Assembly (NCBI GenBank): GCA_036495715.1
Contig: DASXML010000025.1
Location: 1 to 64,000, forward strand
Direction of reading: 5' to 3'
Length of the DNA stretch: 64,000 bases
Origin: Scandinavium sp036495715
GTDB taxonomy: Bacteria > Pseudomonadota > Gammaproteobacteria > Enterobacterales > Enterobacteriaceae
Program-made: the position numbers and the translations under genes
Part shown: in pieces, positions 52,602 through 61,072 of the stretch
Numbering within the stretch: the first letter of the stretch is position 1
How the letters are laid out: every line of letters starts with the position of its first letter
The notes under the pieces: generated by a model
Database searches by the model: none
The model's input: only the letters and a program-made list of their open reading frames with translations
What the model was told of the DNA's origin: nothing

Positions 52602-53111
52602 TCAGGCGCTTTTGCTGAGCGCGGGAACTGCCAGCGCTTTGGTGAACCGCAGGCGTCCGTCAAACGGCGGACGGCTGTACTCTTCCGGATCACGGTTGAG
52701 ATCAAACTGCGGCTGATAGCCCTGACTCAAATACAAGCGCACCGCTTCCGGCTGGCGAAACCCGGTGGTCAGATACATCTGGCGGTAACCGGAAAGTAAC
52801 GCCCTTCTTTCCAGTTCGGCGACGATTTGCCCGGCAAGCCCCTGCTGGCGTAGCGTTTTGTCGGTCCAGATGCGTTTGATTTCCGCCGTCTGCGCGTTAT
52901 AGGATTTGTACGCGCCGGTGGCGATAATCACCCCGTCACGTTCAAGCACGATAAACAGCCCCTGCGGCGCGAGATACCACTCGCTGTTTTCTACCTCAGC
53001 ATCACGCGAGAAATAGTCGCCGTAGCGTGCGGCGTATTCGGCAAACAGGCCGTTGAGAATGGGCTGGAGTTCAGCGTCTTCCGGCGAAACATCACGAAAG
53101 CGTTCGCTCAT
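52602..53111 (-). CDS. GNAT N-acetyltransferase, SnaA/SnaB-like
   Basis: A 169-residue GNAT enzyme. The acetyl-CoA loop is KRIWTDKTLRQQGLAGQIV, preceded by GVIIATGAYKSY and followed by YLTTGFRQPEAVRLYLSQGY, the last two motifs typical for the family. The ATG at 53111 is preferred over 53132. Placed between binding-protein and permease genes, as YxeL is in the B. subtilis yxe operon, where it N-acetylates S-substituted cysteines as the first step of their breakdown; the same role here is inferred from the cluster. Confidence 0.85.
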   Translation of the reverse strand: MSERFRDVSPEDAELQPILNGLFAEYAARYGDYFSRDAEVENSEWYLAPQGLFIVLERDGVIIATGAYKSYNAQTAEIKRIWTDKTLRQQGLAGQIVAELERRALLSGYRQMYLTTGFRQPEAVRLYLSQGYQPQFDLNRDPEEYSRPPFDGRLRFTKALAVPALSKSA

Positions 53112-53121
53112 GGTGGACTCC

Positions 53122-54054
53122 TTAGTCGCCAAGTCCGGCAGGGTTGACTTCAGACTGCGGAATGCGCTCGACGCCTTCGCCCCAACGGTTCAACACTTTG
53201 TCGTAATCGCCGTTTTTGATGACGCCATTCAGCGCCGTTTGTACCGGTTCGGCTAAACCGCTGCCTTTTTTCAGCGTTACCGCGATGTGCGCCGCCTTCG
53301 GCCAGCCACCGTCTACGCTCCCCACGAGTTTAGTTTTGCCGTTCAACGCCGCTTTCCACGCGCCAATCACGTTAGGGCCGAAGTACGCATCCGCACGCCC
53401 GGACTGTAATGCCAGGGTTTGTGCTGCATCGTCTTTGGTATAAATCGGGGTGAACGGTTTTAAGCCTTTTTTGAGGTTTTCCGCGTTCCACGCCAGCAGG
53501 ATCGCTTCCTGATTGGTGCCGGAACCGACGATAATATTCAGCCCGGCGATGTCCGGCGCAGTTTCAATCTTGCCGATATTGCTGCCCGATTTAACGTAGA
53601 AACCGAGGGAATCTTTGCGATAAGTAGCAAAATCAAACTTCTCTTTGCGCTCTTTGGTCACCGTAATGTTGCTGACGGCGGCGTCATATTTGCCGGAGGC
53701 CACGCCGAGCGGCCAGTCTTCCCACGAGGTCACCACCACGTTCAATTGCAGCCCCAGACTGTCGGCGACCAGACGGGCGATATCCACTTCACTGCCGAGC
53801 AGGGTTTTATTGTCATCAGAGAACAGGGTCAGCGGCGGCTGATTCAGTCCTGCCACCGCGACGGTAAATTTCCCCGGCACTGCCGGTTTAAATCCTTGCG
53901 GCAGCTGTGAAATTGCCGAAGGGTTTTTATCGGTGTTAACCGGCGTTTTATTGGCTTCGACGCTCACGCCGGTGCCGTTAATGGTGACGTCACTGGCCTG
54001 CGCCAGCCCGGAAAAGGCCAGCGCGAGTGCCAGCAGCAGCGATGATTTTTGCAT
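53122..54054 (-). CDS. Amino-acid-type ABC solute-binding protein (first copy)
   Basis: A 310-residue family 3 binding protein. Signal peptide 1-20 (LLLALALAFSGLAQA). Core: GKFTVAVAGLNQPPLTLFSD, GSEVDIARLVADSLGLQLNV, WEDWPLGVASGKYDAAVSNI, LNIIVGSGTNQEAILLAWNA. By memory the WEDWPLG block is common among binding proteins encoded next to sulphur-compound monooxygenases. It lies between the LLM monooxygenase and the acetyltransferase gene, with 14 and 10 bp gaps. Confidence 0.92.
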   Translation of the reverse strand: MQKSSLLLALALAFSGLAQASDVTINGTGVSVEANKTPVNTDKNPSAISQLPQGFKPAVPGKFTVAVAGLNQPPLTLFSDDNKTLLGSEVDIARLVADSLGLQLNVVVTSWEDWPLGVASGKYDAAVSNITVTKERKEKFDFATYRKDSLGFYVKSGSNIGKIETAPDIAGLNIIVGSGTNQEAILLAWNAENLKKGLKPFTPIYTKDDAAQTLALQSGRADAYFGPNVIGAWKAALNGKTKLVGSVDGGWPKAAHIAVTLKKGSGLAEPVQTALNGVIKNGDYDKVLNRWGEGVERIPQSEVNPAGLGD

Positions 54055-54068
54055 GGTGAAGTCTCTTA

Positions 54069-55382
54069 TTATTGTGTGAATTGATTGACCGGCAACGACA
54101 GACCTAAGCTTTCACGCAAGGTGTGGCCGGGATAGTCGTGACGGAACAGACCACGCGCCTGGAGTACAGGCACAACGCGATCGACAAAGCGTGGGAAGGT
54201 GTCCGGCGTGCCGCCCTGAATGATGAAACCGTCGGCGGCGTGGCTGTCGAACCACAACTGCAAGCCGTCGGCCACGTCTTCGGCGGTGCCTGAAAAACGT
54301 GGGCGCGGGCTGGCGGCTTCCAGCGCCACCTGACGCAGCGTTAAACCCCGCGCTTGCGCATTGCGTTTGATCTCATCGGTGGTGCTACGGAAACTGTTCT
54401 TGCCTAAATCACCCAGTGCCGGGAACGGTTCATCCAGCGGATACTGGCTGAAATCGTGATGCTCGAAATAACGTCCGAGATAGTTCAGCGCGTCCTTAAT
54501 CGACACCAGCGCGGCGGTGGTCTGATATTGCTGTTCGACGTCGTCAGCATCGTCGCCGACAATCACGCTTACGCCCTGGAAAATAGGCAGTTGATCGGCC
54601 CGCCGTCCGTGACTTTCGAGCTGACTTTTCACATCACGATAAAATGCCTGCGCTTCTTCCAGCGATTCGTGATGCGTGAAAATGGCATCAGCATGGGTTG
54701 CGGCTAGTTTTTTCCCATCATCAGAGGCACCTGCCTGAAATATAATCGGTCGCCCCTGTGGCGTACGCCCAATATTCAGCGGCCCGGCGACCTGGAAAAA
54801 ATCGCCGTGATGGTCAATCGTGTGCAGTTTAGTGGCATCAAAGAATTGCCCGCTGGCTTTATTACGCACAAACGCATCGTCTTCCCAGGAATCCCACAGC
54901 CCTTTCACCACTTGCAAATATTCATCGGCGATGCGGTATCTGAGGGCGTGATCCGGATGCTGCGCGCGCGAGAAATTCTTCGCGGAGCCTTCCAGCGGCG
55001 ATGTCACAACATTCCAGCCCGCTCGCCCATTGCTTAAATGATCGAGGCTCGCAAACTGCCGCGCGGTAATAAACGGTTCGCTGTAAGAGGTGGATAATGT
55101 CCCCACCAGACCCAGATGCTGCGTCACGCTCGCCAGCGCCGATAATACCGTCAGCGGTTCAAAGCGGTTTAAAAAATGCGGAATGGATTTTTCGTTGATA
55201 TATAACCCGTCGGCAACAAAAATAAAGTCGAGCTTCCCTTCTTCTGCCTTTAACGCCGTCTGTTTTACAAATTCAAAATTAATACTCGCATCAGCCTGTG
55301 CCGCCGGATGACGCCAGGCAGACATATTTCCTGATGCCCCATGTAATATCGTGCCGAGCCGTAATTGCCGTGCTGAAGACAT
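54069..55382 (-). CDS. NtaA/DszA-type flavin monooxygenase (YxeK/YtnJ-like)
   Basis: A 437-residue LLM-class FMNH2-dependent monooxygenase: RLGTILHGASGNMSAWRHPA, AEEGKLDFIFVADGLYINEK, EPLTVLSALASVTQHLGLVG, TLSTSYSEPFITARQFASLD, NGRAGWNVVTS. This group oxidises C-S or C-N bonds of alkylated compounds using reduced FMN from a separate reductase. In B. subtilis the homologues YxeK and YtnJ act on N-acetyl S-(2-succino)cysteine and similar adducts. No flavin reductase is in the operon itself; YddH at 48926 is a nearby but unproven source. Confidence 0.92.
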   Translation of the reverse strand: MSSARQLRLGTILHGASGNMSAWRHPAAQADASINFEFVKQTALKAEEGKLDFIFVADGLYINEKSIPHFLNRFEPLTVLSALASVTQHLGLVGTLSTSYSEPFITARQFASLDHLSNGRAGWNVVTSPLEGSAKNFSRAQHPDHALRYRIADEYLQVVKGLWDSWEDDAFVRNKASGQFFDATKLHTIDHHGDFFQVAGPLNIGRTPQGRPIIFQAGASDDGKKLAATHADAIFTHHESLEEAQAFYRDVKSQLESHGRRADQLPIFQGVSVIVGDDADDVEQQYQTTAALVSIKDALNYLGRYFEHHDFSQYPLDEPFPALGDLGKNSFRSTTDEIKRNAQARGLTLRQVALEAASPRPRFSGTAEDVADGLQLWFDSHAADGFIIQGGTPDTFPRFVDRVVPVLQARGLFRHDYPGHTLRESLGLSLPVNQFTQ

Positions 55383-55421
55383 AATGACCCCTTACCCTGC
55401 CGGTAATATAAAAAGGTGTGA

Positions 55422-56543
55422 TTAAATGTTGTGTAAGGCTTTTTCAGCCAGCGCAGCGAAATAACGTGCCGCCGGCGCAATCAAACTTTCGTCCGGATTA
55501 AACGCCGGATGGTGTAAACCAAATTCACTGGCGCTGCCGATACTGACGAACGCGCCCGGAATTTGCTGTAAATACACGGCAAAATCTTCGCCCCCCATAT
55601 GCAAATCGGCCGTTGTGGTGCGATAACCCGCCTCGTCGGCGACGGTTGTCGCAAACTCAGCCCATTCGGCGTTATTCACCAGCGCGGTCGGCCCTGCGTG
55701 CCAGATGACGTCAATTTGGGCGTTAAACGCGCTGGCAAACCCGGCTGCAATTTCGCTCACCCGTGCTTTGACCTGCTGTTGTACCTCGGTTCGGTGTGTG
55801 CGCAGCGTGCCTTCCAGTTCGACATGCTCCGGCAACACGTTCCAGGTATTGCCGCCCTGAATGCGCGTCACGCTGAGCACCACCGAATCCAGCGTATTCA
55901 CCTCACGGCTGGCGACGCTTTGCAGCACGTTCACCAGTTGGCTGGCAAGCAGAATGGCATCCTTTCCTTCATGAGGGCGGGCTGCGTGGGCGCCCTTTCC
56001 GTGTACTCGCACGATGAAGCGATCGACGTTGGCGTAAAACGCGCCGCCGCGAGTAGCAAAGGCGCCCACCGGCAGCCCAGGTTCGTTATGCATCCCGAAG
56101 ATAGCGGAAACGCCTTCCAGCGCCCCCGCGCGGATCAGCGTTTTTGCGCCGCCAAAACTCTCTTCGGCAGGCTGAAAGAGAATGCGCACGCGTCCTGGCA
56201 ATTCGGCTTCACGGGCTTTAAGCAACAGCGCCGCACCGAGCATGACGCTGGTGTGGACGTCATGTCCGCAAGCGTGCATCACGCCTGCATTTTGTGAACG
56301 AAAGGCAACGGCGGCGGCTTCATCAATCGGCAACGCGTCGATATCCGCACGCAGAGCAATCACCTTTTCGCCTTTGCCGATTTCCGTCACCACCCCGGTT
56401 TTTAGCGCGTAGGGCTGAATCTCCAGCCCGGCACTTTGCAGCCAGTCGCGAATGCGCGCCGTGGTGGCGACCTCTTGCAGAGACAACTCCGGGAACTGGT
56501 GTAATTCGCGGCGCCAGGCAATCAGCTGTTGTTCGAAGCTCAT
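55422..56543 (-). CDS. M20-family amidohydrolase (N-acyl-cysteine deacetylase, YxeP/YtnL-like)
   Basis: A 373-residue metallopeptidase of the M20/HipO group. Metal ligands and catalytic residues are visible: HACGHDVHTS (90-99), LFQPAEESFGGAKTLI near 127, FGMHNEPGLPVG and the C-terminal HMGGEDFAVYLQ. These enzymes remove N-acyl groups from amino acids. In the analogous Bacillus pathways the M20 protein deacetylates the N-acetylcysteine derivative to release cysteine. Start overlaps the preceding LLM gene by four bases (ATGA). Confidence 0.92.
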   Translation of the reverse strand: MSFEQQLIAWRRELHQFPELSLQEVATTARIRDWLQSAGLEIQPYALKTGVVTEIGKGEKVIALRADIDALPIDEAAAVAFRSQNAGVMHACGHDVHTSVMLGAALLLKAREAELPGRVRILFQPAEESFGGAKTLIRAGALEGVSAIFGMHNEPGLPVGAFATRGGAFYANVDRFIVRVHGKGAHAARPHEGKDAILLASQLVNVLQSVASREVNTLDSVVLSVTRIQGGNTWNVLPEHVELEGTLRTHRTEVQQQVKARVSEIAAGFASAFNAQIDVIWHAGPTALVNNAEWAEFATTVADEAGYRTTTADLHMGGEDFAVYLQQIPGAFVSIGSASEFGLHHPAFNPDESLIAPAARYFAALAEKALHNI

Positions 56544-57541
56544 GACAGCACCTCCGCGCGGTTGAGCGCCTCAGCCAGCAGACGTAACGATGTCAATCGT
56601 GCCACGCCGTCGGCAATCGGGGTGTCGATAATAAATTCATCCACACCGTAGTATTGATGGAGCGCGTCAAGCTGCGCACGTACCTGCAACGCAGTGCCTG
56701 CAATGAGTGAGGATTCGCGACGAACAATTTCTACTGCCGGACTGCCCGCCTGATGGGCAAAGTTTTCCGCCTGCTGCTGGCTGGCAACCGAAACGCGTTG
56801 ACCGTTTTCCAGCCGCACGCCCCACACTTCAACCTGCGAAGCTAACGCTGACGCCTGTTCAGCGGTGGTCGCGACAATCACCTGCACAGCGATAATGACA
56901 TTACGCAGGCTAAGCGTGCGCCAACGGCTGATGACATCGCGCAGCAGATTTTTATCGCCGTTCAGGTGCGCCGCGAAGACAAAGTTCCAGTCGAGCTGCG
57001 CGGCCAGTTCCGCACTTTCCAGGCTTGCACCGAGCAGAAAACCGTCCGGGCGCTGCGGCGGAATAGGCGTGGCCAGCACCGTATCAGGGCTTTCTGCTCG
57101 CGTTCGTGACAGCCAGCTGTCCAGTTGCGTGAGTTGATCGGCAAAGGTGCCTTTTGCTTGCAGGTCCACGCCCTGCTGCAACGCGCGAGTGGAATGTGGC
57201 AAACCGCCGGGCGCTTTCCCGACACCTAAATCCACGCGACCCGGTGCCAGCGAAGCCAGCAAGTTGAAGTTTTCCGCCACTTTGTAAGGACTGTAGTGTT
57301 GCAGCATCACGCCGCCGGAACCGATACGAATGCGCCGCGTCTGCCCTAACAGCCAGCCAATCACCACTTCCGGTGACGGGCTCGCCAGCTGCGGCGTGTT
57401 GTGGTGTTCGGCAATCCAGAAGCGATGATAGCCCCAGGCATCGGCCTGCTGGGCCAACGTTAAGGTTCGCGCCAGCGCCTGAGACGCGTTCTCGCCATCT
57501 GCCAGGGGGCTTTTATCCAGAATACTGATTCGATAAGACAT
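56540..57541 (-). CDS. MsnO8-type LLM flavin-dependent oxidoreductase
   Basis: A 333-residue luciferase-like oxidoreductase, first gene of the operon: RISILDKSPLADGENASQAL, LAQQADAWGYHRFWIAEHHN, SPSPEVVIGWLLGQTRRIRI, GSGGVMLQHYSPYKVAENFN, RVDLGVGKAPGG. MsnO8-family members often accompany sulphur amino acid or alkanesulphonate genes; the substrate is unknown. The ATG at 57541 gives the family N-terminus (frame open to 57565). It is a different subfamily from the second LLM enzyme in the operon. Confidence 0.88.
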   Translation of the reverse strand: MSYRISILDKSPLADGENASQALARTLTLAQQADAWGYHRFWIAEHHNTPQLASPSPEVVIGWLLGQTRRIRIGSGGVMLQHYSPYKVAENFNLLASLAPGRVDLGVGKAPGGLPHSTRALQQGVDLQAKGTFADQLTQLDSWLSRTRAESPDTVLATPIPPQRPDGFLLGASLESAELAAQLDWNFVFAAHLNGDKNLLRDVISRWRTLSLRNVIIAVQVIVATTAEQASALASQVEVWGVRLENGQRVSVASQQQAENFAHQAGSPAVEIVRRESSLIAGTALQVRAQLDALHQYYGVDEFIIDTPIADGVARLTSLRLLAEALNRAEVLS

Positions 57542-57692
57542 GTCGCAGGCTCGTTTGGGGAACATGCCTGCATTATTAGAAGGGGTTGCGCCGCGTGAGA
57601 AACAATTTATTTACATTTGCTCAGCACAAAATTAGCTATCAACGTCTTTTCGTTGCGACAATTTTGGTAATAACGGCTTCCATGCCAGCCAG

Positions 57693-58022
57693 TCATGCAC
57701 GATAGGTGATATTTCCTCCGTGCAACTTGCCAAAATTATGCGCGGAGAATAAACCCATCAGCAGTATTCCGGCGGCGAATGGCAACACATCATGGGTAGC
57801 CTTGAAGGCAAAATCGCCTACCTTGCAGATCAGAAAATAACTCACCACCAGATTAAAAAACCCCCACAGCACATTGACCAGCGAAGATGACAATCCTTTT
57901 CCTGGCGGGCTGGCAAAAGGTGTCTGAAAGGGTTTGCCCATCACCCCGCTGACAAAATGGGGAATGGCGTTCGTTAAAAAGAGACCGCCGAAAAAATAAG
58001 AAATACCCTGTGACCATACCAT
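57693..58022 (-). CDS. Small membrane protein coupled to marR-type gene, unknown
   Basis: A 109-residue hydrophobic protein with three likely membrane segments, about residues 5-24, 47-66 and 81-98. Features include YFFGGLFLTNAIPHFVSGVM and PFAAGILLMGLFSAHNFGKL. I do not know a function for it. It is 44 bp downstream of the MarR gene on the same strand, so probably cotranscribed and controlled by it. Confidence 0.65.
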   Translation of the reverse strand: MVWSQGISYFFGGLFLTNAIPHFVSGVMGKPFQTPFASPPGKGLSSSLVNVLWGFFNLVVSYFLICKVGDFAFKATHDVLPFAAGILLMGLFSAHNFGKLHGGNITYRA

Positions 58023-58066
58023 GATTCATTTCCTCTTAACGCCAGGCATAAAAGCCGTCGCAACAC

Positions 58067-58516
58067 TTAGAATTCAGCTAATCGTTCAATCAAACGTATA
58101 CAGGCGGCCAGCTCGCGGCGCTCTGCTTGCGTTAGCTGTGACTGTAATGCCAGATGGAGCCAATCCTCTTTCGCTGTTCGACTGGCATGTACTTTGCTTT
58201 TGAATTCAGCGGTTAATTCAACAAACGTTTTGCGACGATCGTTCGGATCGGCCCTTTTTACGATAGCCCCACTGGCTTCGAGACTGGCGACGGTGACCCG
58301 CATCGATTGGGGTTTCACGCCTTCTGCCCGCGCCAAATCCGACACCGTCGCAGGGCCTTCTTTTTCTAACCGGATAAGAATGGATTTTTGCGCAGAGGTT
58401 AAATCGCCCGCCTGCGCATGTTCCCGCAGGCGACGGACCAGTTTACCCATGGTGATACGAAGATCGCCCGCGAGCGAGGTAAGCTCAATGGCTTGGGGGG
58501 TGTTTGTTTTTTTCAT
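58067..58516 (-). CDS. MarR-family transcriptional regulator
   Basis: A 149-residue MarR protein: DLRITMGKLVRRLREHAQAG, LTSAQKSILIRLEKEGPATV, SDLARAEGVKPQSMRVTVAS (HTH), LEASGAIVKRADPNDRRKTF (wing with the conserved DxRRKT-type loop). The ligand is unknown. A perfect 10-bp inverted repeat starts 21 bp upstream of its start codon and should be its operator. It heads a two-gene unit with the small membrane protein. Confidence 0.9.
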   Translation of the reverse strand: MKKTNTPQAIELTSLAGDLRITMGKLVRRLREHAQAGDLTSAQKSILIRLEKEGPATVSDLARAEGVKPQSMRVTVASLEASGAIVKRADPNDRRKTFVELTAEFKSKVHASRTAKEDWLHLALQSQLTQAERRELAACIRLIERLAEF

Positions 58517-58536
58517 CAGATAAAGCTAGCACAGAC

Positions 58537-58566
58537 ATACAGTTTACCTGCACAGCTAAACTGTAT
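58537..58566. promoter_or_regulatory. Operator-like inverted repeat upstream of marR-type gene
   Basis: ATACAGTTTA-N10-TAAACTGTAT, perfect arms of 10 bp, one helical turn apart, in the 74-bp gap between the cupin stop and the MarR start. Confidence 0.75.
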
Positions 58567-58590
58567 ATCTGTATTGCAAAGTCTTACTGA

Positions 58591-58989
58591 TTAGCGCCCG
58601 GCATACTCTTCGTCGGTCACTTTCTCAAGCCAGGTCACCGGGGAGCCGTTTTCTGCTTCGGCAATGGCGATATGGGTCATTGCGGTGACGGAACTCGCGC
58701 CATGCCAGTGTTTTACGCCCGGCTGGATCCACGCAATATCACCTTGATTCAGTGCTTCTGCCGCTTTGCCCTCTTCCTGTAACCAGCCCCGGCCTTGAGT
58801 GACAATCAGCGTTTGCCCTAGCGGATGCGTATGCCAGGCCGTGCGTGCGCCAGGCTCAAAAGTAACGGTTGCGCCGCCGACTTTTGCCGGTTCTGTTGCC
58901 TGAAATGGTGCGTCAATCCTGACGGTACCGCTAAACCATGCCTCCGGCCCTTTGACCGACGGTAGCGAACCACTACGAATGATTTTCAT
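58591..58989 (-). CDS. Cupin-domain protein
   Basis: A 132-residue single-domain cupin. Motif 1: EPGARTAWHTHPLGQTLIVT (H53, H55, Q59). Motif 2: IQPGVKHWHGASSVTAMTHI (H94, H96). These residues bind a metal, commonly Mn or Fe. Close relatives are annotated as (R)-mandelonitrile lyase-like or YgiD/quercetinase-like, but the reaction here is unknown. It lies upstream of the MarR gene on the same strand, with the operator between, so it is not under that operator. Confidence 0.82.
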   Translation of the reverse strand: MKIIRSGSLPSVKGPEAWFSGTVRIDAPFQATEPAKVGGATVTFEPGARTAWHTHPLGQTLIVTQGRGWLQEEGKAAEALNQGDIAWIQPGVKHWHGASSVTAMTHIAIAEAENGSPVTWLEKVTDEEYAGR

Positions 58990-59171
58990 ACATGCTCCTG
59001 TTTAAGGCTTTTTGGCGTGCTGATCGCACCGACACATGTTGACGCATCTTTGTGCCCATTTTTGTCCCATATGTCACTTGTGATTTTCTTGTTATGTTAT
59101 AACCTTTTTCCGTTTCTGTACTCACTGCCTGTTGCCACAGGCTGCCTTTTTGTCTTTTCGCTGGAGCCGTC

Positions 59172-61046
59172 ATGGTGCCCAATCTTCAAAGTGAAAACAC
59201 CCACCAGGAAACGCGTCTACGCTCTCGTCTATTGTGGTGCCGATCTCTCGTCTGCATGCTGACGGGCGCGGCAGGTATTGCTTATATCTTGATGCAGTAT
59301 AGTGGCGTCCCTGAACCATGGATGGTTTTTTCCCGCCCCTTGATGGCCTCTTTGCTATTGGCCCTTGCGGTCATTGAAAATGCGCTGCGCACGGTTTCCC
59401 CTCTTTCGCGTTCTGTCCTTCTGGATGAAAACATCACCGAGAAAAAACGCAAATTCGGTCCCGTCGTATTCACTCCACGTATTGAATTGTGGCTTCACCA
59501 TTGCCTTCAACTGGCGCTGACAGCGATAAGCGCCGCGCTGGCTATTTATCTCGTCTCGGGCAACTTTTCTGTCGCCGCCACTCTTTCGGCACCTGAGAAT
59601 GGGCTGATTCTGGTGTGCACCCTGCTGCTGGCCGTGTGCTTTGCGCTGCTGGTGTGTGAACGGATGTTGAGCCTGCGTCGTGTCCGCAGTTGGGCATTAC
59701 AGTCGGCAAATGTAGGGCTGTTACGAACGCTGTTAAGCCTGTTCCTGCTGACAGCGGTTGCCTTGCCGGTCTCCCGTTTTGCCCCACAGATTGCGTACTG
59801 GCTGGTGTGGCTCGCAAGTTTAGTGGTGGTGCTGGTCGCCGCCGAGTTTCTGCTGCGCGCCCTTGCCGCGGCCTGCACCCTTCCGCATCCCGAGCGAAAA
59901 CCGCCGTTCGTGACCCAAAGTCTGGTCGCCGAACAGTATCGCTGGCCCCTGAATCCGCTATTGCAACTGCGTAAAAAAATCCTCCAGCACTTTGGCGTCG
60001 ATATCGGCAAGATCCAGGCTTTCCGTTTGATGGGGCAGCTTTTTCTGCCGGTGGTCTGTGGCGTCGCCGTTGTCGGCTGGCTGGTCAGCGGTCTGAATGA
60101 AGTGTCCGCCGATAAGCGCGGCGTTTACGAACAGTTTGGCCGTCCGGTAGAGGTGCTTTCTCCCGGCTTGCATCTCGGACTTCCGTGGCCGTTTGGTCGC
60201 GTGGTGTTTGTGGATTATGGCGCGGTGCATGAACTGCAGCTCAGCGAAAAGTCCTCCGCCGATGAACAGCCTGGCGTCAAAATTCCCGATACCATTGAAG
60301 GCCCCGCGCCGCAGGAAAGCTGGCGTTTGTGGGACAGCAGCCATCTGACCGACCAGGCCCAGATCATCGCCAGCGCCAACGGCGATAAGCAAAGTTTCCA
60401 GATAGTGAATATGGATATTCGGCTGATCTGGCGTGTGGGCATGAGCGATGCCGATGCGATGAACAGCCTGTATCAGACCGACAACCTGTCAACCACGCTT
60501 CAACGTATCGCCCGTCAGGTACTGACCCAGTATTTTGCGCATCAGCAATTGGATGCGTTATTGAATGAACAACGCGCCACCATGTCGACAGCCCTCAACA
60601 CCGAAATCCAGAAACGGTTAAGCGCGCTCAATATCGGGGTGGAGTTGCTGAACACTCGCATAGAGTCGATTCATCCACCGGCGGGCGCCGCCAATGCCTA
60701 TCATGGTGTGCAGGCCGCGCAAATCACGGCCAATGCCCAGATTGCCAGGGAACGAGGCTATTCGGCTTCGCAGGCCAACGATGCCCAGCGAAAAGCGACC
60801 ACGGCGATTGATGGTGCTAATGCGACAGCCAACGAGTTGCAGGCGCAGGCCAATATTGCCCTGACCCGTTACAGCGCCGAGCACAATGCCTGGGAAATTA
60901 ATCCTGAAGCGTATCTCAATGAGCGACGTTATCAGACCTACAGCAAAGCGCTTGCGAACACGCCGCTGCTGATACTGGACAGCGAGGTCGCAGGTAAAAA
61001 CCAGTCGATTCTCGATTTGCGCCAGTTTTCTCAACCTTCCCGATAG
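59172..61046 (+). CDS. Large SPFH-domain membrane protein (HflK-like with multispan N-terminus)
   Basis: A 624-residue protein. The N-terminal about 305 residues carry seven likely membrane segments (about 20-40, 53-70, 113-133, 143-165, 182-200, 206-233, 287-305). An SPFH/band-7 domain follows, starting SADKRGVYEQFGRPVEVLSP and GLHLGLPWPFGRVVFVDYGA. A helical Ala/Gln-rich region (AAQITANAQIARERGYSASQ) ends the protein. HflK and HflC form a membrane cage round the FtsH protease; this protein has a much longer membrane part than HflK. First gene of a four-gene operon with two more SPFH proteins and a P-type ATPase. ATG at 59172 has GGAG 7 nt upstream. Confidence 0.85.
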   Translation: MVPNLQSENTHQETRLRSRLLWCRSLVCMLTGAAGIAYILMQYSGVPEPWMVFSRPLMASLLLALAVIENALRTVSPLSRSVLLDENITEKKRKFGPVVFTPRIELWLHHCLQLALTAISAALAIYLVSGNFSVAATLSAPENGLILVCTLLLAVCFALLVCERMLSLRRVRSWALQSANVGLLRTLLSLFLLTAVALPVSRFAPQIAYWLVWLASLVVVLVAAEFLLRALAAACTLPHPERKPPFVTQSLVAEQYRWPLNPLLQLRKKILQHFGVDIGKIQAFRLMGQLFLPVVCGVAVVGWLVSGLNEVSADKRGVYEQFGRPVEVLSPGLHLGLPWPFGRVVFVDYGAVHELQLSEKSSADEQPGVKIPDTIEGPAPQESWRLWDSSHLTDQAQIIASANGDKQSFQIVNMDIRLIWRVGMSDADAMNSLYQTDNLSTTLQRIARQVLTQYFAHQQLDALLNEQRATMSTALNTEIQKRLSALNIGVELLNTRIESIHPPAGAANAYHGVQAAQITANAQIARERGYSASQANDAQRKATTAIDGANATANELQAQANIALTRYSAEHNAWEINPEAYLNERRYQTYSKALANTPLLILDSEVAGKNQSILDLRQFSQPSR

Positions 61047-61072
61047 CACTGAATGACTAAGGTTCACACACA

